Below are positions 10,059-19,845 of a stretch of DNA of 64,000 nucleotides, in pieces. The number at the start of each line of letters is the position of its first letter. Position 1 is the first letter of the stretch. Origin of the DNA: Aquitalea aquatilis (GTDB lineage: Bacteria > Pseudomonadota > Gammaproteobacteria > Burkholderiales > Chromobacteriaceae). A model generated the notes under the pieces. It was not told the origin of the DNA. It saw only the letters and a program-made list of their open reading frames with translations, and did not search any database. The stretch lies in contig NZ_CP039731.1 in NCBI RefSeq assembly GCF_005155025.1, positions 4,092,001 through 4,156,000 of the forward strand, read 5' to 3'. The position numbers and the translations under genes are program-made.

Positions 10059-10284
10059 TAAACCACCCGCCAGATCACCGCCCCTGGCCGGCTTGATCTG
10101 GCGCAAACCATCTGTATCGAATCTGTCATCACCCGGCCATGACAAGCCTTTGACATGACAGATCAAATCATTGATATACAAAGAATATCCGGCATCTGTA
10201 CATACAAACAGACAGACAACTGTGCATTGTCTGTCATGGTAACAGCGCCTACAAAGTGCGGGTTAACTTCTCGGTGCCTGCGCC
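10059..10284. other. leader region of ccoG
   Basis: No gene is seen between the repeat element and ccoG. The stretch holds a perfect everted palindrome ATCAA-ATCA-TTGAT at 10162-10175 in a locally AT-rich segment (TTGATATACAAAGAATAT). This resembles the half-sites of an FNR box (TTGAT-N4-ATCAA) but in the wrong order, so FNR control, common for ccoG relatives, is not demonstrated. A promoter probably lies near 10150-10200. Confidence 0.3.
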
Positions 10285-11625
10285 ATGACTCCGTCCATTC
10301 CCGTCAAGATTTACCCCCGTCTCACCAGTGGCCGCTTCAACAACCTGCGGGTGTTGCTGGTCATCCTTACCCAGCTGGTTTTCCTCGGCCTGCCCTGGCT
10401 GCGCTGGAATGAGCGCCAGGCGGTGCTGTTTGATCTGGATCGCCACCAGTTTTTCATCTTTGGTGCCAGTTTCTGGCCGCAAGACTTTGTTTATCTGGCA
10501 GCCTTGCTGGTGCTGTGCGCGCTGGGCTTGTTCTGGTGGACCACGCTAGCCGGGCGACTGTGGTGCGGCTATTCCTGTCCGCAAACCGTCTACACCCAGA
10601 TCATGCTGTGGATAGAGCGGCTGGTATTGGGCGACCACAAGGCCAGGCGCAAGCTGGATGCCGCGCCCAACAGTGCGGGCAAACTGCTGAAAAAGGGCCT
10701 GGCCCACGGCCTGATGCTGCTGTTTTCGCTGTGGACCGGTTTTACCCTGGTTGCCTACTTCACCCCGGCCACCGAGCTGGCCAGTAGCCTGTGGCAGGGG
10801 CAACTGGGGCCGTGGGAAAGCTTCTGGCTGCTGTTTTATGCTGTCTTCACCTACACCCTGGCCGGGCTGCTGCGGGAAAAAGTGTGCACGCATATGTGCC
10901 CTTATGCCCGCTTCCAGGGTGCCATGTTCGACCGCGACACGCTGATCATTTCCTACGATGGCCAGCGCGGCGAACCGCGTGGCAAGCAGGCTGACAAATC
11001 CGGCGGCGGCTGCATCGACTGCGGCATCTGCGTGCAGGTTTGCCCCACCGGCATCGACATTCGCAACGGCCTGCAATACGAGTGCATCGGCTGCGCCGCC
11101 TGCATCGATGCCTGCGATCAGGTGATGGACCAGCTGCATGCCCCACGCGGGCTGATCCGCTACACCAGCGCCGCGGCACTGGAAGGCCAGCCGGACATCA
11201 AACCGGCCTGGCGTCGCCCGCGTGTGCTGTTTTACAGCAGCCTGCTGCTGGGCATCAGCGTGCTGTCCGTGGTGAGCTTTCTCAACCGCATTCCGTTCAA
11301 GGCAGACATCCTGCGCGACCGCGCCACCCTGGTGCGGGAAACCGACGATGGCTGGCTGGAAAACAGTTACAGTGTGCGGCTGATCAACAGCAGCGAGCTG
11401 CCACAGCGCTTCGTCATCAGCGTGGAAGGCCTGCCGGGCATCCGGCTGGCGACGGCCAACCGGCCGGTGGCACTGGCGGCTACCGCCACCGAAACCATAG
11501 GCTTGCGGGTGCAGGTGGAGCCGCAGTACGCTGCCAAGGGCGCGCATGACATCCGTTTTGTCATCCGCTCGCTCGACCAGCCCGGCCATGTGCTGCAGGA
11601 AAAAAGCAGCTTTATCGGCGACTGA
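10285..11625 (+). CDS. ccoG: cytochrome c oxidase accessory protein CcoG (RdxA/FixG family)
   Basis: A 446-residue inner-membrane ferredoxin-like protein that helps assemble cbb3-type cytochrome oxidase and has been linked to copper reduction. Features: N-terminal membrane helices, a membrane-proximal CGYSCPQTVYTQ motif, CPYARFQGAMFDRDTLIISY, then two 4Fe-4S clusters in CIDCGICVQVCPTGID and CIGCAACIDACD, a further membrane helix (YSSLLLGISVLSVVSFL) and a periplasmic Ig-like C-terminal domain. The ccoNOQP genes are not in the window, so the oxidase is encoded elsewhere. Length and order match the family. Confidence 0.93.
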   Translation: MTPSIPVKIYPRLTSGRFNNLRVLLVILTQLVFLGLPWLRWNERQAVLFDLDRHQFFIFGASFWPQDFVYLAALLVLCALGLFWWTTLAGRLWCGYSCPQTVYTQIMLWIERLVLGDHKARRKLDAAPNSAGKLLKKGLAHGLMLLFSLWTGFTLVAYFTPATELASSLWQGQLGPWESFWLLFYAVFTYTLAGLLREKVCTHMCPYARFQGAMFDRDTLIISYDGQRGEPRGKQADKSGGGCIDCGICVQVCPTGIDIRNGLQYECIGCAACIDACDQVMDQLHAPRGLIRYTSAAALEGQPDIKPAWRRPRVLFYSSLLLGISVLSVVSFLNRIPFKADILRDRATLVRETDDGWLENSYSVRLINSSELPQRFVISVEGLPGIRLATANRPVALAATATETIGLRVQVEPQYAAKGAHDIRFVIRSLDQPGHVLQEKSSFIGD

Positions 11626-11652
11626 GCCCCACACCATGCGAGTCATTCATTC

Positions 11653-13029
11653 ATGAGCAAAACCCTGCAGCTGGCACAATTGTTCCGCCATGCCATCGAA
11701 CAGGGCCAGCTGCGCGCCGGCGACCGCCTGCCCTCGCTGCGCCGGCTGTGCCAGGACCACGGCGTCAGCCTCACCACGGCCCAGCGCGCCTATGCCGAAC
11801 TGGAAAGGCAAGGCTTGCTGCAAGCACTGCCGCGCTCCGGTTTTCGCGTCTGCACACCGGCAGCCTCCTTGCGCCCGGCCGAACCGGCAACCGACGGCGT
11901 GCTGCGCATGGAGCACCTGACCACCGCCCTGCCCATGCCCTGGGGCTGCCCCTTCATCAACCCGGCACTGATCAACACCACCCAGATGAACCGTGCCCTC
12001 AGCCGGGCGCTGCAAGACTACCGCGCCGCGCTGTCCAGCACGCCGATAGAAGGCTTCGAGGGTTTGCGCCGCGAACTGGGCCTGCATTATCTGAGCCAGG
12101 GCATTACCCTGGCCGGCGACGAACTGCTGATTACCTGCGGCGGCATGGAAGCGCTGACGCTGGCCATGCGCGCGGCGGTCAGCGCCTCTGGCAGCCACAG
12201 CATGGTGGTGGTGACGCCGGCCTTTCCGGCGGCGCTGGACCAGTTGCGCCATCTGGGCATCAGCATGCTGCCACTGGCGCTGTCCGAGCAGGGCAGCCTG
12301 GATCTGGACGCACTGGAGGCCCTGCTGCAAGAAGAACGCCCAGCCGGCATCGTGCTGATGGCCAATTTCCAGCACCCGACTGGTCTGTTGCTGCCGGAAG
12401 CACAAAAGCGCGCACTGGTGGCACTGGCCGAGCGCCACCGCGTCTGCATCATCGAGGACGACACCTACCGCGAGCTGTATTTCGGCGCGCAGGGCGTACC
12501 GCCGTTAAAGGCTTACGACCGCCACGGCACGGTGCTGCACTGCTCGTCCTTCAGCAAATCGCTGGCTCCCGGCTACCGGGTAGGCTGGATCGCTGCCGGG
12601 CGGCTGAGCAATACCGTGCGCGGGCTGAAACTGTGCAGCTCGCTCGGCACGCCGCTGCCCAGCCAGATGGCACTGGCGCGGCTGCTGGCTTCCGGCCAGC
12701 ACGGCGACATGCTGACACGGCTGCGGGCCAGCTTGCGCAGCCGGCGCGATGCCATGCAGGAACAGATCAGGGAGAGTTTTCCGCCAGGCAGCCGGCTATT
12801 GCAGCCGGAAGGCGGTTATTTTCAGTGGGTGATCCTGCCCGAGGGGCTGGATTGTGCGGCGCTCTTGCCCATGGCCATCGAGCAAGGCATTCACTACGCG
12901 CCATCGACGCTGTTCTATCCGCAACACGGGCCGGCCAATGCATTGCGGCTGAACTTCAGCTTTTTCGATCCGCTGCACCAGCGCGAGGGCATCGCGCTGC
13001 TGGGCGAGCTGCTGCGTCAGGCCAGTTGA
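11653..13029 (+). CDS. MocR/PdxR-type GntR regulator with aminotransferase domain
   Basis: A 458-residue fusion. Residues 1-75 form a GntR winged helix (GDRLPSLRRLCQDHGVSLTT, then AYAELERQGLL). The rest is a fold-type I aminotransferase domain with FQHPTG, IIEDDTYREL and the PLP-binding lysine (about K302) in SSFSKSLAPGYRVGW. Such proteins use PLP or an aminated metabolite as effector and control genes of vitamin B6, GABA, taurine or other amino-compound metabolism. The target is not evident: no pdxST, gab or ehu genes are adjacent. It starts 27 bases after ccoG in the same direction and may be co-transcribed with it. Its 3' end converges on recR with only 9 bases between the genes. Confidence 0.88.
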   Translation: MSKTLQLAQLFRHAIEQGQLRAGDRLPSLRRLCQDHGVSLTTAQRAYAELERQGLLQALPRSGFRVCTPAASLRPAEPATDGVLRMEHLTTALPMPWGCPFINPALINTTQMNRALSRALQDYRAALSSTPIEGFEGLRRELGLHYLSQGITLAGDELLITCGGMEALTLAMRAAVSASGSHSMVVVTPAFPAALDQLRHLGISMLPLALSEQGSLDLDALEALLQEERPAGIVLMANFQHPTGLLLPEAQKRALVALAERHRVCIIEDDTYRELYFGAQGVPPLKAYDRHGTVLHCSSFSKSLAPGYRVGWIAAGRLSNTVRGLKLCSSLGTPLPSQMALARLLASGQHGDMLTRLRASLRSRRDAMQEQIRESFPPGSRLLQPEGGYFQWVILPEGLDCAALLPMAIEQGIHYAPSTLFYPQHGPANALRLNFSFFDPLHQREGIALLGELLRQAS

Positions 13030-13038
13030 ACCGGTCGG

Positions 13039-13641
13039 CTACTCGGCCACCGGTTTGCGTTCGTACACCGCCTGCGCCAGCGTGCTCAGGTCGACATATT
13101 CCAGCTCGCCGCCCACCGGCATGCCACGGGCGATGCGTGACACCTTGGGGCCGCGCTCTTTCAGCAGCTCGGCAATCATGTGGGCGGTGACTTCGCCCTC
13201 GGCAGTAAAGTTGGTGGCAATCACCACCTCCTCCACTACGTCATCCAGCGCCCGCACCATCAACTTGTCCAGATTGACATCCTTGGGGCCGATATTGTCC
13301 AGCGGCGATATACGGCCCATCAGCACGAAATACAGGCCCTGATAGCATTTGGCCTGCTCCAGCGTCATCAGATCAGCCGGCATTTCCACCACGCATAGTT
13401 GATCCGGCCGGCGTTCCGGGTCGGCGCAAATACTGCACAGCGGGGTTTCACTGAAGGTATTGCAGCGTTCGCAATGGGTCAGCTTGGTCAAGGCCCGGTC
13501 CAGCGCCCGCGCCAGCTTGTCGGCACCGGTCTTGTCCCGTTGCAGCAAATGGAAGGCCATGCGCTGGGCGGTTTTGGGGCCGACACCGGGTAATACCTTG
13601 AAGGCGGCAATCAACTGGTCAAGCGCGGGTGGGTTTTTCAT
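13039..13641 (-). CDS. recR: recombination mediator RecR
   Basis: A 200-residue DNA-repair protein that acts with RecO and RecF to load RecA at ssDNA gaps. Features in order: helix-hairpin-helix ([17 protein letters not shown]), a zinc finger ([16 protein letters not shown]), and the Toprim domain beginning [14 protein letters not shown], with [15 protein letters not shown] and the C-terminal arginine-containing segment [16 protein letters not shown]. The ATG at 13641 ([11 protein letters not shown]) gives the family-standard length; the frame is open upstream without homology. It is the last gene of the dnaX-ybaB-GFA-recR series on this strand. In most bacteria recR directly follows ybaB; here a GFA-type gene intervenes. 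Confidence 0.97.
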   Translation of the reverse strand: MKNPPALDQLIAAFKVLPGVGPKTAQRMAFHLLQRDKTGADKLARALDRALTKLTHCERCNTFSETPLCSICADPERRPDQLCVVEMPADLMTLEQAKCYQGLYFVLMGRISPLDNIGPKDVNLDKLMVRALDDVVEEVVIATNFTAEGEVTAHMIAELLKERGPKVSRIARGMPVGGELEYVDLSTLAQAVYERKPVAE

Positions 13642-13682
13642 CGGCAAACAGGCAGGAAAAGATAAGGGAAGGTAAACCGGCT

Positions 13683-14084
13683 TCAGTCCGGCCCGCCCTG
13701 CGCATAACGCGGCAAGGCATCGTCGAGGTGAAACCAGGGAATGGCGCTGTCCGTCCACTCATGGCAATCGGGTGGCCGCTGCTCCGGCTGCTCCAGCGTG
13801 GCGACGGTAATTTCCAGCCGCTGGCTGCCATCGGTACATTCATAAAACAGGGTGCTGCCACAGACCGGGCAGAAATGCCGCAACCCCAGTGGTGACGAGC
13901 GATAGGCCGTGGTCGCACCTTGCCAGCTGACGGCGTGGCGGGCAAACAGCGCCCCCAGATAAACCGGTGCACCGGCGGCCAGCTGACAGGTCTTGCAATA
14001 GCAGTAAGACACACCAAGAGGCCGGCCCTGGCACTGATACCGTACCGCGCCACACAGGCAATGACCGTGCGATACCTGCTCCAT
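13683..14084 (-). CDS. GFA (CENP-V/GFA) family zinc protein
   Basis: A 133-residue protein of the family named after glutathione-dependent formaldehyde-activating enzyme. Zinc ligands are visible in the usual order: CLCG (residue about 9), CYCKTCQLA (about 28), and [10 protein letters not shown] (about 92). The fold is a zinc-bound beta structure; only some members act on S-hydroxymethyl-glutathione, so catalysis should not be assumed. It sits between ybaB and recR on the same strand, splitting a pair that is normally adjacent. It reads as intact, with composition like its neighbours. Its 3' end lies 41 bases before the recR start. Confidence 0.85.
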   Translation of the reverse strand: MEQVSHGHCLCGAVRYQCQGRPLGVSYCYCKTCQLAAGAPVYLGALFARHAVSWQGATTAYRSSPLGLRHFCPVCGSTLFYECTDGSQRLEITVATLEQPEQRPPDCHEWTDSAIPWFHLDDALPRYAQGGPD

Positions 14085-14168
14085 AGCGGCTCTCTGGTGT
14101 CTGCGGGGCCATCAAGCCCCACCATGCGTCACGACCGGGCCGCAACGCAGCTGGCCGTGCAGGCAGGA

Positions 14169-14507
14169 TTAGAAGGGCAGTTTCATACCGGCCGGCAGAT
14201 TCAGGCCATTGGTGAAACCGGACATCTTTTCCTGGGAAGTGGCTTCTACCTTGCGCACGGCGTCGTTCACGGCGGCGGCGATCAGGTCTTCCAGCATTTC
14301 CTTGTCTTCCTTGGCATCGTCCAGCAGGCTGTCGTCGATGGACACGCGCTTTACATCGTGGCCGCAGGTCATGACGATTTTCACCAGGCCGGCACCGGAT
14401 TGGCCTTCCACTTCCACCGTGGCCAGCTCTTCCTGGGCCTTCTTCATGTTTTCCTGCATTTGCTGGGCTTGCTTCATCAGACCAGCGATACCGTTTTTAC
14501 CGAACAT
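14169..14507 (-). CDS. YbaB/EbfC family nucleoid-associated protein
   Basis: A 112-residue small DNA-binding protein. The start [20 protein letters not shown] and the middle motif [16 protein letters not shown] are diagnostic. The helical ends and central beta sheet form a tweezer-like dimer in this family that binds DNA and coats the nucleoid. It begins one base after the dnaX stop, the conserved dnaX-ybaB order, and is expected to be on the same transcript. The C-terminus ([18 protein letters not shown]) is typical for beta- and gammaproteobacterial members. Confidence 0.95.
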   Translation of the reverse strand: MFGKNGIAGLMKQAQQMQENMKKAQEELATVEVEGQSGAGLVKIVMTCGHDVKRVSIDDSLLDDAKEDKEMLEDLIAAAVNDAVRKVEATSQEKMSGFTNGLNLPAGMKLPF

Positions 14508-14508
14508 T

Positions 14509-16464
14509 TCACAACTCCTGAACAGGTTGAATCGTTTCAGCGATCAGCGTAGCGCCCATATCGCGCACCAGTTGCTGAATCACCGGATCGTTTTCCAGGC
14601 AAATCCGGGCCTGGGCCAATTGTTCCTGGCGGTGGCGAGCGCCCTGCATGGCCGGTGTTTCCAGCCCCAGTTCCTCTATCGTCACCACCAGCTCTACCGG
14701 CTGACCGAACTGCTCGGCCAGCGCAGCCTTGAGTTTTTCCTGATAATCGCGGGTGGCCATGTGGCGGAAGCTGTCCGGCACCGCCAGCTCCAGCCGCGAC
14801 TGGCTCCAGCCCTTGAGCACGGCGTTGTGCGCCAGCATGCGCGAAGCGCCCAGGCGGGTGCCCAGCAGGGTGACCAGCGCGCCCCAGTCGCCATCAAACT
14901 GATAAGGCGCTGTATCCACCGTGACCGCCTCTTCGGCCATGGCGTAGGCCGGCATGGCCTCTTCCGCCTCGGCCTCGTCCCACGGTGCGGTGTTGTCAGG
15001 CTCGACCTCATCCTCGTCGTCGCGCTCGTCGTCTTCTGCGACGGCAAGCTGGGCGGGCTGTGCAATGGCTGCCGGGGCTGGCGCAGTCACAACTGGCTCG
15101 GCGGGCACAACTGGCGCAACAGGAACGACAGACGGCAGTGGCGCCGGCGCGGCTAGCGGTGCGGGGGCAGGTTCGGGTTCGGCGTCAGCCGCCGCGGCAG
15201 GCTCTTGCGCAGCCGGTCGGCTGGCTGGCTTGCGATTACCCAGACCAGCCAGCAAGGCGCGGGCAGCAGCCGAACCGTCAGCCCCGGCATCGGACTGGGC
15301 CGGCATCGCTGCCGGTGCCGGCCGGGTGACAGCCGCTGCAGCGTTACTGCGCGGCGCGGCCACGCTGTCGGGCTGGGCATGGGCCGGATGGAAGGCCAGC
15401 ATGCGCAGCAGGGTCATATTGAAGCCCGCGTGCTCATCTGGTGCCAGTGCCAGATCCTTGCGGCCATGAATGGCGATCTGATAGTAAAGCTGCACATCTT
15501 GCGGTGCGATCAGGCTGGCCAGTGCAAACAGCGCTTCGCGCTCTGGCTCGTCATCGGCAATGGCGGTGGGCACGGTCTGCGCCATGGCCAGTTGCTGCAG
15601 CAAGACGGCCATTTCGGCCAATACGCTGTCAAAACCGATACCGCGCTGTGCCAGCTGTTCGGCCTCGGCCATCAGACGCGGGCCATCACCTGCCGCCAGC
15701 GCATCCAGCAAGACAAACAGGTAGCGGCGATCCACCGCGCCCAGCATGGCGCGCACGCCCTCTTCCTTCACCTCGCCCATGCCATAGGCAATGGCCTGGT
15801 CCAGCAGCGACAGTGCATCGCGCATCGAGCCGGCGGCGGCACGGCCGAGCAAGGCCAGCGCGGCTGGTTCGAAGCTTTGCTGCTCCACTTCCAGCACATG
15901 CGCCAGATGGCCTGCCACCTGCTGTGGCGTCATATTGCGCAGCGAGAACTGCAGGCAACGCGACAATACCGTGACCGGCACTTTTTGCGGATCGGTGGTA
16001 GCCAGGATGAACTTGACGTGGGCCGGCGGCTCTTCCAGCGTCTTCAGCATGGCGTTGAAGGCACTCTTCGACAGCATGTGCACTTCGTCGATGATGTAGA
16101 CCTTGAAGCGGCCAGAAGTGGGCGCGTACTGGGCGTTTTCCAGCACTTCGCGGATATTGTCGATGCCGGTATTGGAGGCGGCATCGATTTCCAGCAAGTC
16201 GACAAAGCGGCCGGCGTCGATCTGGCGGCAGGCGGAACACTCGCCGCAAGGCTCGGCGGTGGTGCCGGTTTCGCAGTTGAGGCTCTTGGCCAGAATGCGT
16301 GCGATGGTGGTCTTGCCCACCCCGCGCGTGCCGGTCAGCAGATAGGCGTGGTGCAGCCGCTCTTCATTCAGGGCATTGGAGAGGGCGCGCACCACATGCT
16401 CCTGACCGACCAGATCGGCAAAGCGTTTGGGGCGCCACTTGCGGGCAAGGACTTGATAGCTCAT
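14509..16464 (-). CDS. dnaX: DNA polymerase III subunit tau/gamma
   Basis: A 651-residue clamp-loader ATPase. It begins [20 protein letters not shown]; an ATG seven codons upstream is unlikely. Walker A is [12 protein letters not shown] (about 44-55); the zinc module has four cysteines (CETG...CGECSAC); DEXX box is IIDEVHMLS; and sensor I is [18 protein letters not shown]. After about residue 370 comes a low-complexity Ala/Pro/Glu linker, then a C-terminal domain ([13 protein letters not shown] onward) like tau domain V, which contacts the polymerase alpha subunit. I did not identify a clear programmed-frameshift site for a short gamma form. It heads the dnaX-ybaB-GFA-recR set. Confidence 0.96.
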   Translation of the reverse strand: MSYQVLARKWRPKRFADLVGQEHVVRALSNALNEERLHHAYLLTGTRGVGKTTIARILAKSLNCETGTTAEPCGECSACRQIDAGRFVDLLEIDAASNTGIDNIREVLENAQYAPTSGRFKVYIIDEVHMLSKSAFNAMLKTLEEPPAHVKFILATTDPQKVPVTVLSRCLQFSLRNMTPQQVAGHLAHVLEVEQQSFEPAALALLGRAAAGSMRDALSLLDQAIAYGMGEVKEEGVRAMLGAVDRRYLFVLLDALAAGDGPRLMAEAEQLAQRGIGFDSVLAEMAVLLQQLAMAQTVPTAIADDEPEREALFALASLIAPQDVQLYYQIAIHGRKDLALAPDEHAGFNMTLLRMLAFHPAHAQPDSVAAPRSNAAAAVTRPAPAAMPAQSDAGADGSAAARALLAGLGNRKPASRPAAQEPAAAADAEPEPAPAPLAAPAPLPSVVPVAPVVPAEPVVTAPAPAAIAQPAQLAVAEDDERDDEDEVEPDNTAPWDEAEAEEAMPAYAMAEEAVTVDTAPYQFDGDWGALVTLLGTRLGASRMLAHNAVLKGWSQSRLELAVPDSFRHMATRDYQEKLKAALAEQFGQPVELVVTIEELGLETPAMQGARHRQEQLAQARICLENDPVIQQLVRDMGATLIAETIQPVQEL

Positions 16465-16489
16465 GGGGGCGGATTTTAATGGCAATTGG

Positions 16490-16528
16490 CCGGCAAGGCG
16501 ACTCCTTTTGGCTGGAGCCGCCTGCCGG
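16490..16528 (-). terminator. possible hairpin between mltB and dnaX
   Basis: An interrupted stem (CCGGC..GGCG.CTCC at 16490-16505 with GGAG.CGCC.GCCGG at 16514-16528) lies after the mltB stop and just before the dnaX start. No U tract follows on the minus strand, so termination would be weak or Rho-assisted. Confidence 0.35.
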
Positions 16529-16539
16529 CTGGCCCGGCC

Positions 16540-17589
16540 TTACTGGGCCGGGGTCGGCTCGGCTGCCGTGGCGGCCGGCTGGGCCGCCTGCAGCGCCTGG
16601 GCATTCAGATAACGCAGGCGCAGTTCGGCGGCCAGTTCCTGTGCCACCTTGGCATACAAGGTGCTCTTGTTATAGCGGGTGATGACGTAGAAATTGTTCA
16701 GCCCCAGCCAGTACTCGGTAACACCCGGCGCGGTTTCCAGCGGCACCAGCACGGCGGGCACCTGGTCGGCCACCTGGGCCTGCGGCAACACGCCACGTGC
16801 CTTGAGTTCGCCCACCGTCAGGTGCAGATTGAATTTGTCGGCCACCAGCACACTGACATCCACGCCGGGTTGCACGGCTGCCGGCACGATCACGTCGTCG
16901 CCATGACGCCAGCCTTGCAGCTGGAAGTAATGCGCCACGCTGCCAATGGCATCGTCGACGTTGTTCCAGATATCGCGATGGCCGCTGCCATCAAAATCCA
17001 CCGCCCATTTGCGGAAGCTGGACGGCATGAATTGCGGCAGGCCCATGGCCCCGGCGTAAGAGCCTTTCAGCGACAGCGGGTCGATGCGCTCTTCCTTGGC
17101 CAGCTTGAGGAATTCGGTCAGCTCGCCACGGAAATACTCGGCGCGGCGCGGGTAGTTGAAGGCGATGGTGGACAACGCATCCGCCAGACGGAAGCTACCG
17201 GTATTGCGACCATAATTGGTTTCGATGCCCAGAATGGCCACCACCATTTCCGGCGGCACGCCGTATACCTGCTCGGCACGCTGCAAGGCGGCGGCATGCT
17301 GCTGCCAGAAGGCCACGCCGCTCTTCAGCAGGCGCTCGTTATAAAAGCTGGAGCGGAACTGATACCACGGCCGCGAAGTGGAAGGCTTGTCGAGAATGGC
17401 GATGATATTGGGCTTGATTTCCACATTGGCAAACACCGCCTCCAGCTCCGGGCGATTGAACACGCCACTGGCGACCTGCTCGTCGATATAGCGCTGTACA
17501 TCGGGGCGGGCCAGAAAAGCTGCATCGGCTTGCGCCAGGGAAGACATCACGCCGCCGGCAAGGGCGGCAGCCATCAACAATCGTTTCAT
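16540..17589 (-). CDS. mltB: lytic murein transglycosylase B
   Basis: A 349-residue periplasmic enzyme that cleaves the MurNAc-GlcNAc bond of peptidoglycan to form 1,6-anhydromuramyl products. A signal peptide (MKRLLMAAALAGGVMSSLAQA) without a lipobox cysteine suggests a soluble rather than lipid-anchored form. The catalytic glutamate lies in ILGIETNYGR. Other family motifs are PRRAEYFRGELTEFL, GSYAGAMGLPQFMPSS and VDFDGSGHRDIWNN. The C-terminal 30 residues (Ala/Gln-rich) are poorly conserved. It lies upstream of dnaX on the same strand, separated by 75 bases with a possible hairpin, and downstream of hrcA by 32 bases. Confidence 0.94.
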   Translation of the reverse strand: MKRLLMAAALAGGVMSSLAQADAAFLARPDVQRYIDEQVASGVFNRPELEAVFANVEIKPNIIAILDKPSTSRPWYQFRSSFYNERLLKSGVAFWQQHAAALQRAEQVYGVPPEMVVAILGIETNYGRNTGSFRLADALSTIAFNYPRRAEYFRGELTEFLKLAKEERIDPLSLKGSYAGAMGLPQFMPSSFRKWAVDFDGSGHRDIWNNVDDAIGSVAHYFQLQGWRHGDDVIVPAAVQPGVDVSVLVADKFNLHLTVGELKARGVLPQAQVADQVPAVLVPLETAPGVTEYWLGLNNFYVITRYNKSTLYAKVAQELAAELRLRYLNAQALQAAQPAATAAEPTPAQ

Positions 17590-17621
17590 CAGGGGGTTCC
17601 GTTTGGTGCCGTCGTGGCGGC

Positions 17622-18638
17622 TTAGTAGGAGAGCGCGCTGGAGACCAGTCTGGCGGTGATGTCCACGATGGGAATCACCCGCTCATAGGCCATGCGGGTG
17701 GGGCCGACCACACCCAGTGTACCGACCACCAGGCCGTTGATGCGATAAGGCGCAGTCACCACCGAACACTCGTCCAGCGTCATCACACCAGACTCTTCGC
17801 CGATGAAAATGTTCACACCCTGGGCTTCCTGGCCCTGGTTGAGCAGTTTCAACAGTTCGGTCTTGCGCTCGAAAGTGGCAAACAGCTCACGCAAGCGCGA
17901 CAGGTCTTCCGACAGGTCGCGCACATTCAGCAGATTCATGCCGCCGGCAATCACCACCGCATCACTGGGGCTGCCCAGCGAACTCTGGCCAAAACGTACT
18001 GCGGCCGACATCAGCTCGGTGATATTGCCCTGCAGTTCGCGCAGTTCGGTAGCCACCAGGCTGGCAATGGCGCTCAGGCCCTGGCCGGCGTAATGCTGGC
18101 TGATGAAATTGCCGGCTTCGATCAGCTCGCTGGGGCTGTAATCGCGCTCGGTGGACAGCAAGTGGTTCTGCACATCGCCATCCAGCGTCACCAGAATCAT
18201 CAGGATGCGCCGCTCGGACAGCCGCAGGAATTCGATCTGGCGGAAGGCCACGTCGGAACGCTGCGGCGTCACCACCACCCCGGCAAAATGAGTGAGGTCG
18301 GACAGCAGGGTGGACGCCGCCTGGGCAATGCGCTGCGGACTGTCCGGCTGCAGGCTGCTTTGCAGCTCGCGCATCGCCAGTTCTTCCAGCGGCTGGATGG
18401 TGAGCAGGTGATCGACAAACAGGCGATAGCCCTTGGCCGTGGGAATGCGTCCGGCCGAAGTGTGCGGCGAGGCAATCAGCCCCATGCCTTCCAGATCGGC
18501 CAGAATGTTGCGGATGGACGCGGACGACAGCTCCATGCCAGACAGCATGGACAGGGTTTTCGATCCCACCGGCTGACCATCGGCGATATAGCGTTCGATC
18601 AGCGTTTTCAGCAGACGTTGTGCGCGCTCGTTCATCAT
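17622..18638 (-). CDS. hrcA: heat-inducible transcription repressor HrcA
   Basis: A 338-residue repressor of class I heat-shock genes (groESL, dnaK), which binds CIRCE operators and depends on GroEL for activity. An N-terminal winged helix ([50 protein letters not shown]) is followed by the GAF-like dimer domain and the C-terminal [22 protein letters not shown] motif. Two consecutive ATG codons (18638 and 18635) are possible; the second has better spacing from the GAGAG ribosome site. I see no CIRCE element (TTAGCACTC-N9-GAGTGCTAA) in the 160-bp region shared with recA, so autoregulation is not supported here. The dnaK and grpE genes are not adjacent. Confidence 0.96.
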   Translation of the reverse strand: MMNERAQRLLKTLIERYIADGQPVGSKTLSMLSGMELSSASIRNILADLEGMGLIASPHTSAGRIPTAKGYRLFVDHLLTIQPLEELAMRELQSSLQPDSPQRIAQAASTLLSDLTHFAGVVVTPQRSDVAFRQIEFLRLSERRILMILVTLDGDVQNHLLSTERDYSPSELIEAGNFISQHYAGQGLSAIASLVATELRELQGNITELMSAAVRFGQSSLGSPSDAVVIAGGMNLLNVRDLSEDLSRLRELFATFERKTELLKLLNQGQEAQGVNIFIGEESGVMTLDECSVVTAPYRINGLVVGTLGVVGPTRMAYERVIPIVDITARLVSSALSY

Positions 18639-18730
18639 GCTCTCATTTTACCTGACCGGGCGATTCCGGCCAGCCTCTCCATCAATACCATGTTGCGCGT
18701 GTTGGCGTCATTTCAAGCTGCCATTCGCAT

Positions 18731-18758
18731 TTGTCGGCTCTTGGCTTTGTGCGATAAT
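18731..18758 (+). promoter_or_regulatory. predicted sigma-70 promoter of recA
   Basis: TTGTCG (18731-18736) and GATAAT (18753-18758), separated by 16 bases, lie 40 bases before the recA start. No LexA box (CTGT-N8-ACAG) is visible in the recA-hrcA intergenic region. Confidence 0.55.
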
Positions 18759-18798
18759 CCCCCATCTATTGGTCCCACTACACGCAATTGGAGACAGC

Positions 18799-19845
18799 AT
18801 GGCGTCAGAAGACAAGAGCCGCGCATTGGCGGCTGCCCTTGCCCAGATCGAAAAGCAGTTCGGCAAGGGGTCGATCATGCGGATGAGCGACAACCAGATC
18901 AATGAAAACCTGCAGGTGGTTTCCACCGGCTCGCTGGGCCTGGACCTGGCGCTGGGTATCGGCGGTCTGCCGCGTGGCCGTGTCGTGGAAATCTACGGCC
19001 CGGAATCTTCCGGTAAAACCACGCTGTGTCTGCAGGCCGTGGCCGAAGCACAGAAGCTGGGCGGCACCTGCGCCTATATCGATGCCGAAAACGCACTGGA
19101 CCCGATCTACGCCCAGAAGCTGGGGGTAAAGGTGGAAGACCTGCTGATTTCCCAGCCGGATACCGGCGAGCAGGCACTGGAAATCTGCGACATGCTGGTC
19201 CGTTCCAGCGGCGTGGACGTGATCGTGATCGACTCGGTGGCTGCCCTGGTCCCCAAGGCGGAAATCGAAGGCGAAATGGGCGACAGCCACGTTGGCCTGC
19301 AAGCCCGCCTGATGAGCCAGGCCCTGCGCAAGCTGACCGCCAACATCAAGCGCACCAACACCCTGGTGATCTTCATCAACCAGATCCGCATGAAGATCGG
19401 CGTGATGTTCGGCAACCCGGAAACCACCACCGGTGGTAACGCGCTGAAGTTCTACGCCTCGGTGCGCCTGGACATCCGTCGCGTTGGCGGCATCAAGAAG
19501 GGTGACGAAGTCATCGGTAACGAGACCCGCGTCAAGGTCGTGAAAAACAAGGTATCGCCGCCGTTCCGCCAGGCTGATTTCGACATCCTGTACGGCGAAG
19601 GCATCAGCCGCGAAGGCGAAATCATCGAGCTGGGCGTCAAGCATGGCTTTGTTGACAAGTCCGGTGCCTGGTATGCCTATAACGGCCAGAAAATCGGCCA
19701 GGGCAAGGACAATACCCGCGAATGGCTGAAATCCAATCCGGCCATTGCCCAGGAAATCGAAGCCAAGATCCGTGACGCCGTCGGCATCAAGGTAGAAATT
19801 ACCGAGAACGACGAAGAGCTGGCCGACGATACGCTGGACGTGTGA
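18799..19845 (+). CDS. recA: recombinase RecA
   Basis: A 348-residue ATP-dependent strand-exchange protein for homologous recombination. Walker [10 protein letters not shown] is at about 67-75, Walker B in [10 protein letters not shown], loop L1 in [12 protein letters not shown], and loop L2 in [16 protein letters not shown]. The C-terminus is acidic ([13 protein letters not shown]). The ATG at 18799 follows GGAGA and starts [14 protein letters not shown], as in relatives; the frame is open further upstream but non-homologous. recX overlaps the stop codon. No LexA operator is seen upstream, so SOS control through a canonical E. coli-type box is not supported by the sequence. Confidence 0.99.
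   Translation: MASEDKSRALAAALAQIEKQFGKGSIMRMSDNQINENLQVVSTGSLGLDLALGIGGLPRGRVVEIYGPESSGKTTLCLQAVAEAQKLGGTCAYIDAENALDPIYAQKLGVKVEDLLISQPDTGEQALEICDMLVRSSGVDVIVIDSVAALVPKAEIEGEMGDSHVGLQARLMSQALRKLTANIKRTNTLVIFINQIRMKIGVMFGNPETTTGGNALKFYASVRLDIRRVGGIKKGDEVIGNETRVKVVKNKVSPPFRQADFDILYGEGISREGEIIELGVKHGFVDKSGAWYAYNGQKIGQGKDNTREWLKSNPAIAQEIEAKIRDAVGIKVEITENDEELADDTLDV

Noticed and set aside
10162-10184. FNR box upstream of ccoG
   Set aside because: The half-sites are in everted order (ATCAA-N4-TTGAT) and the alternative TTGAT-N4-AAAGA matches only one half.
11748-13190. Long plus-strand frame overlapping the MocR-type gene in another phase
   Set aside because: Arg/Pro/Ala/Gly-rich translation without motifs; the correct frame has the GntR and aminotransferase signatures.
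15205-16479. Long plus-strand frame opposite dnaX
   Set aside because: The minus strand encodes an unmistakable DnaX; the plus-strand frame is a GC-bias shadow.
18639-18798. CIRCE element or LexA operator between hrcA and recA
   Set aside because: Neither TTAGCACTC-N9-GAGTGCTAA nor CTGT-N8-ACAG, nor near matches, are present.
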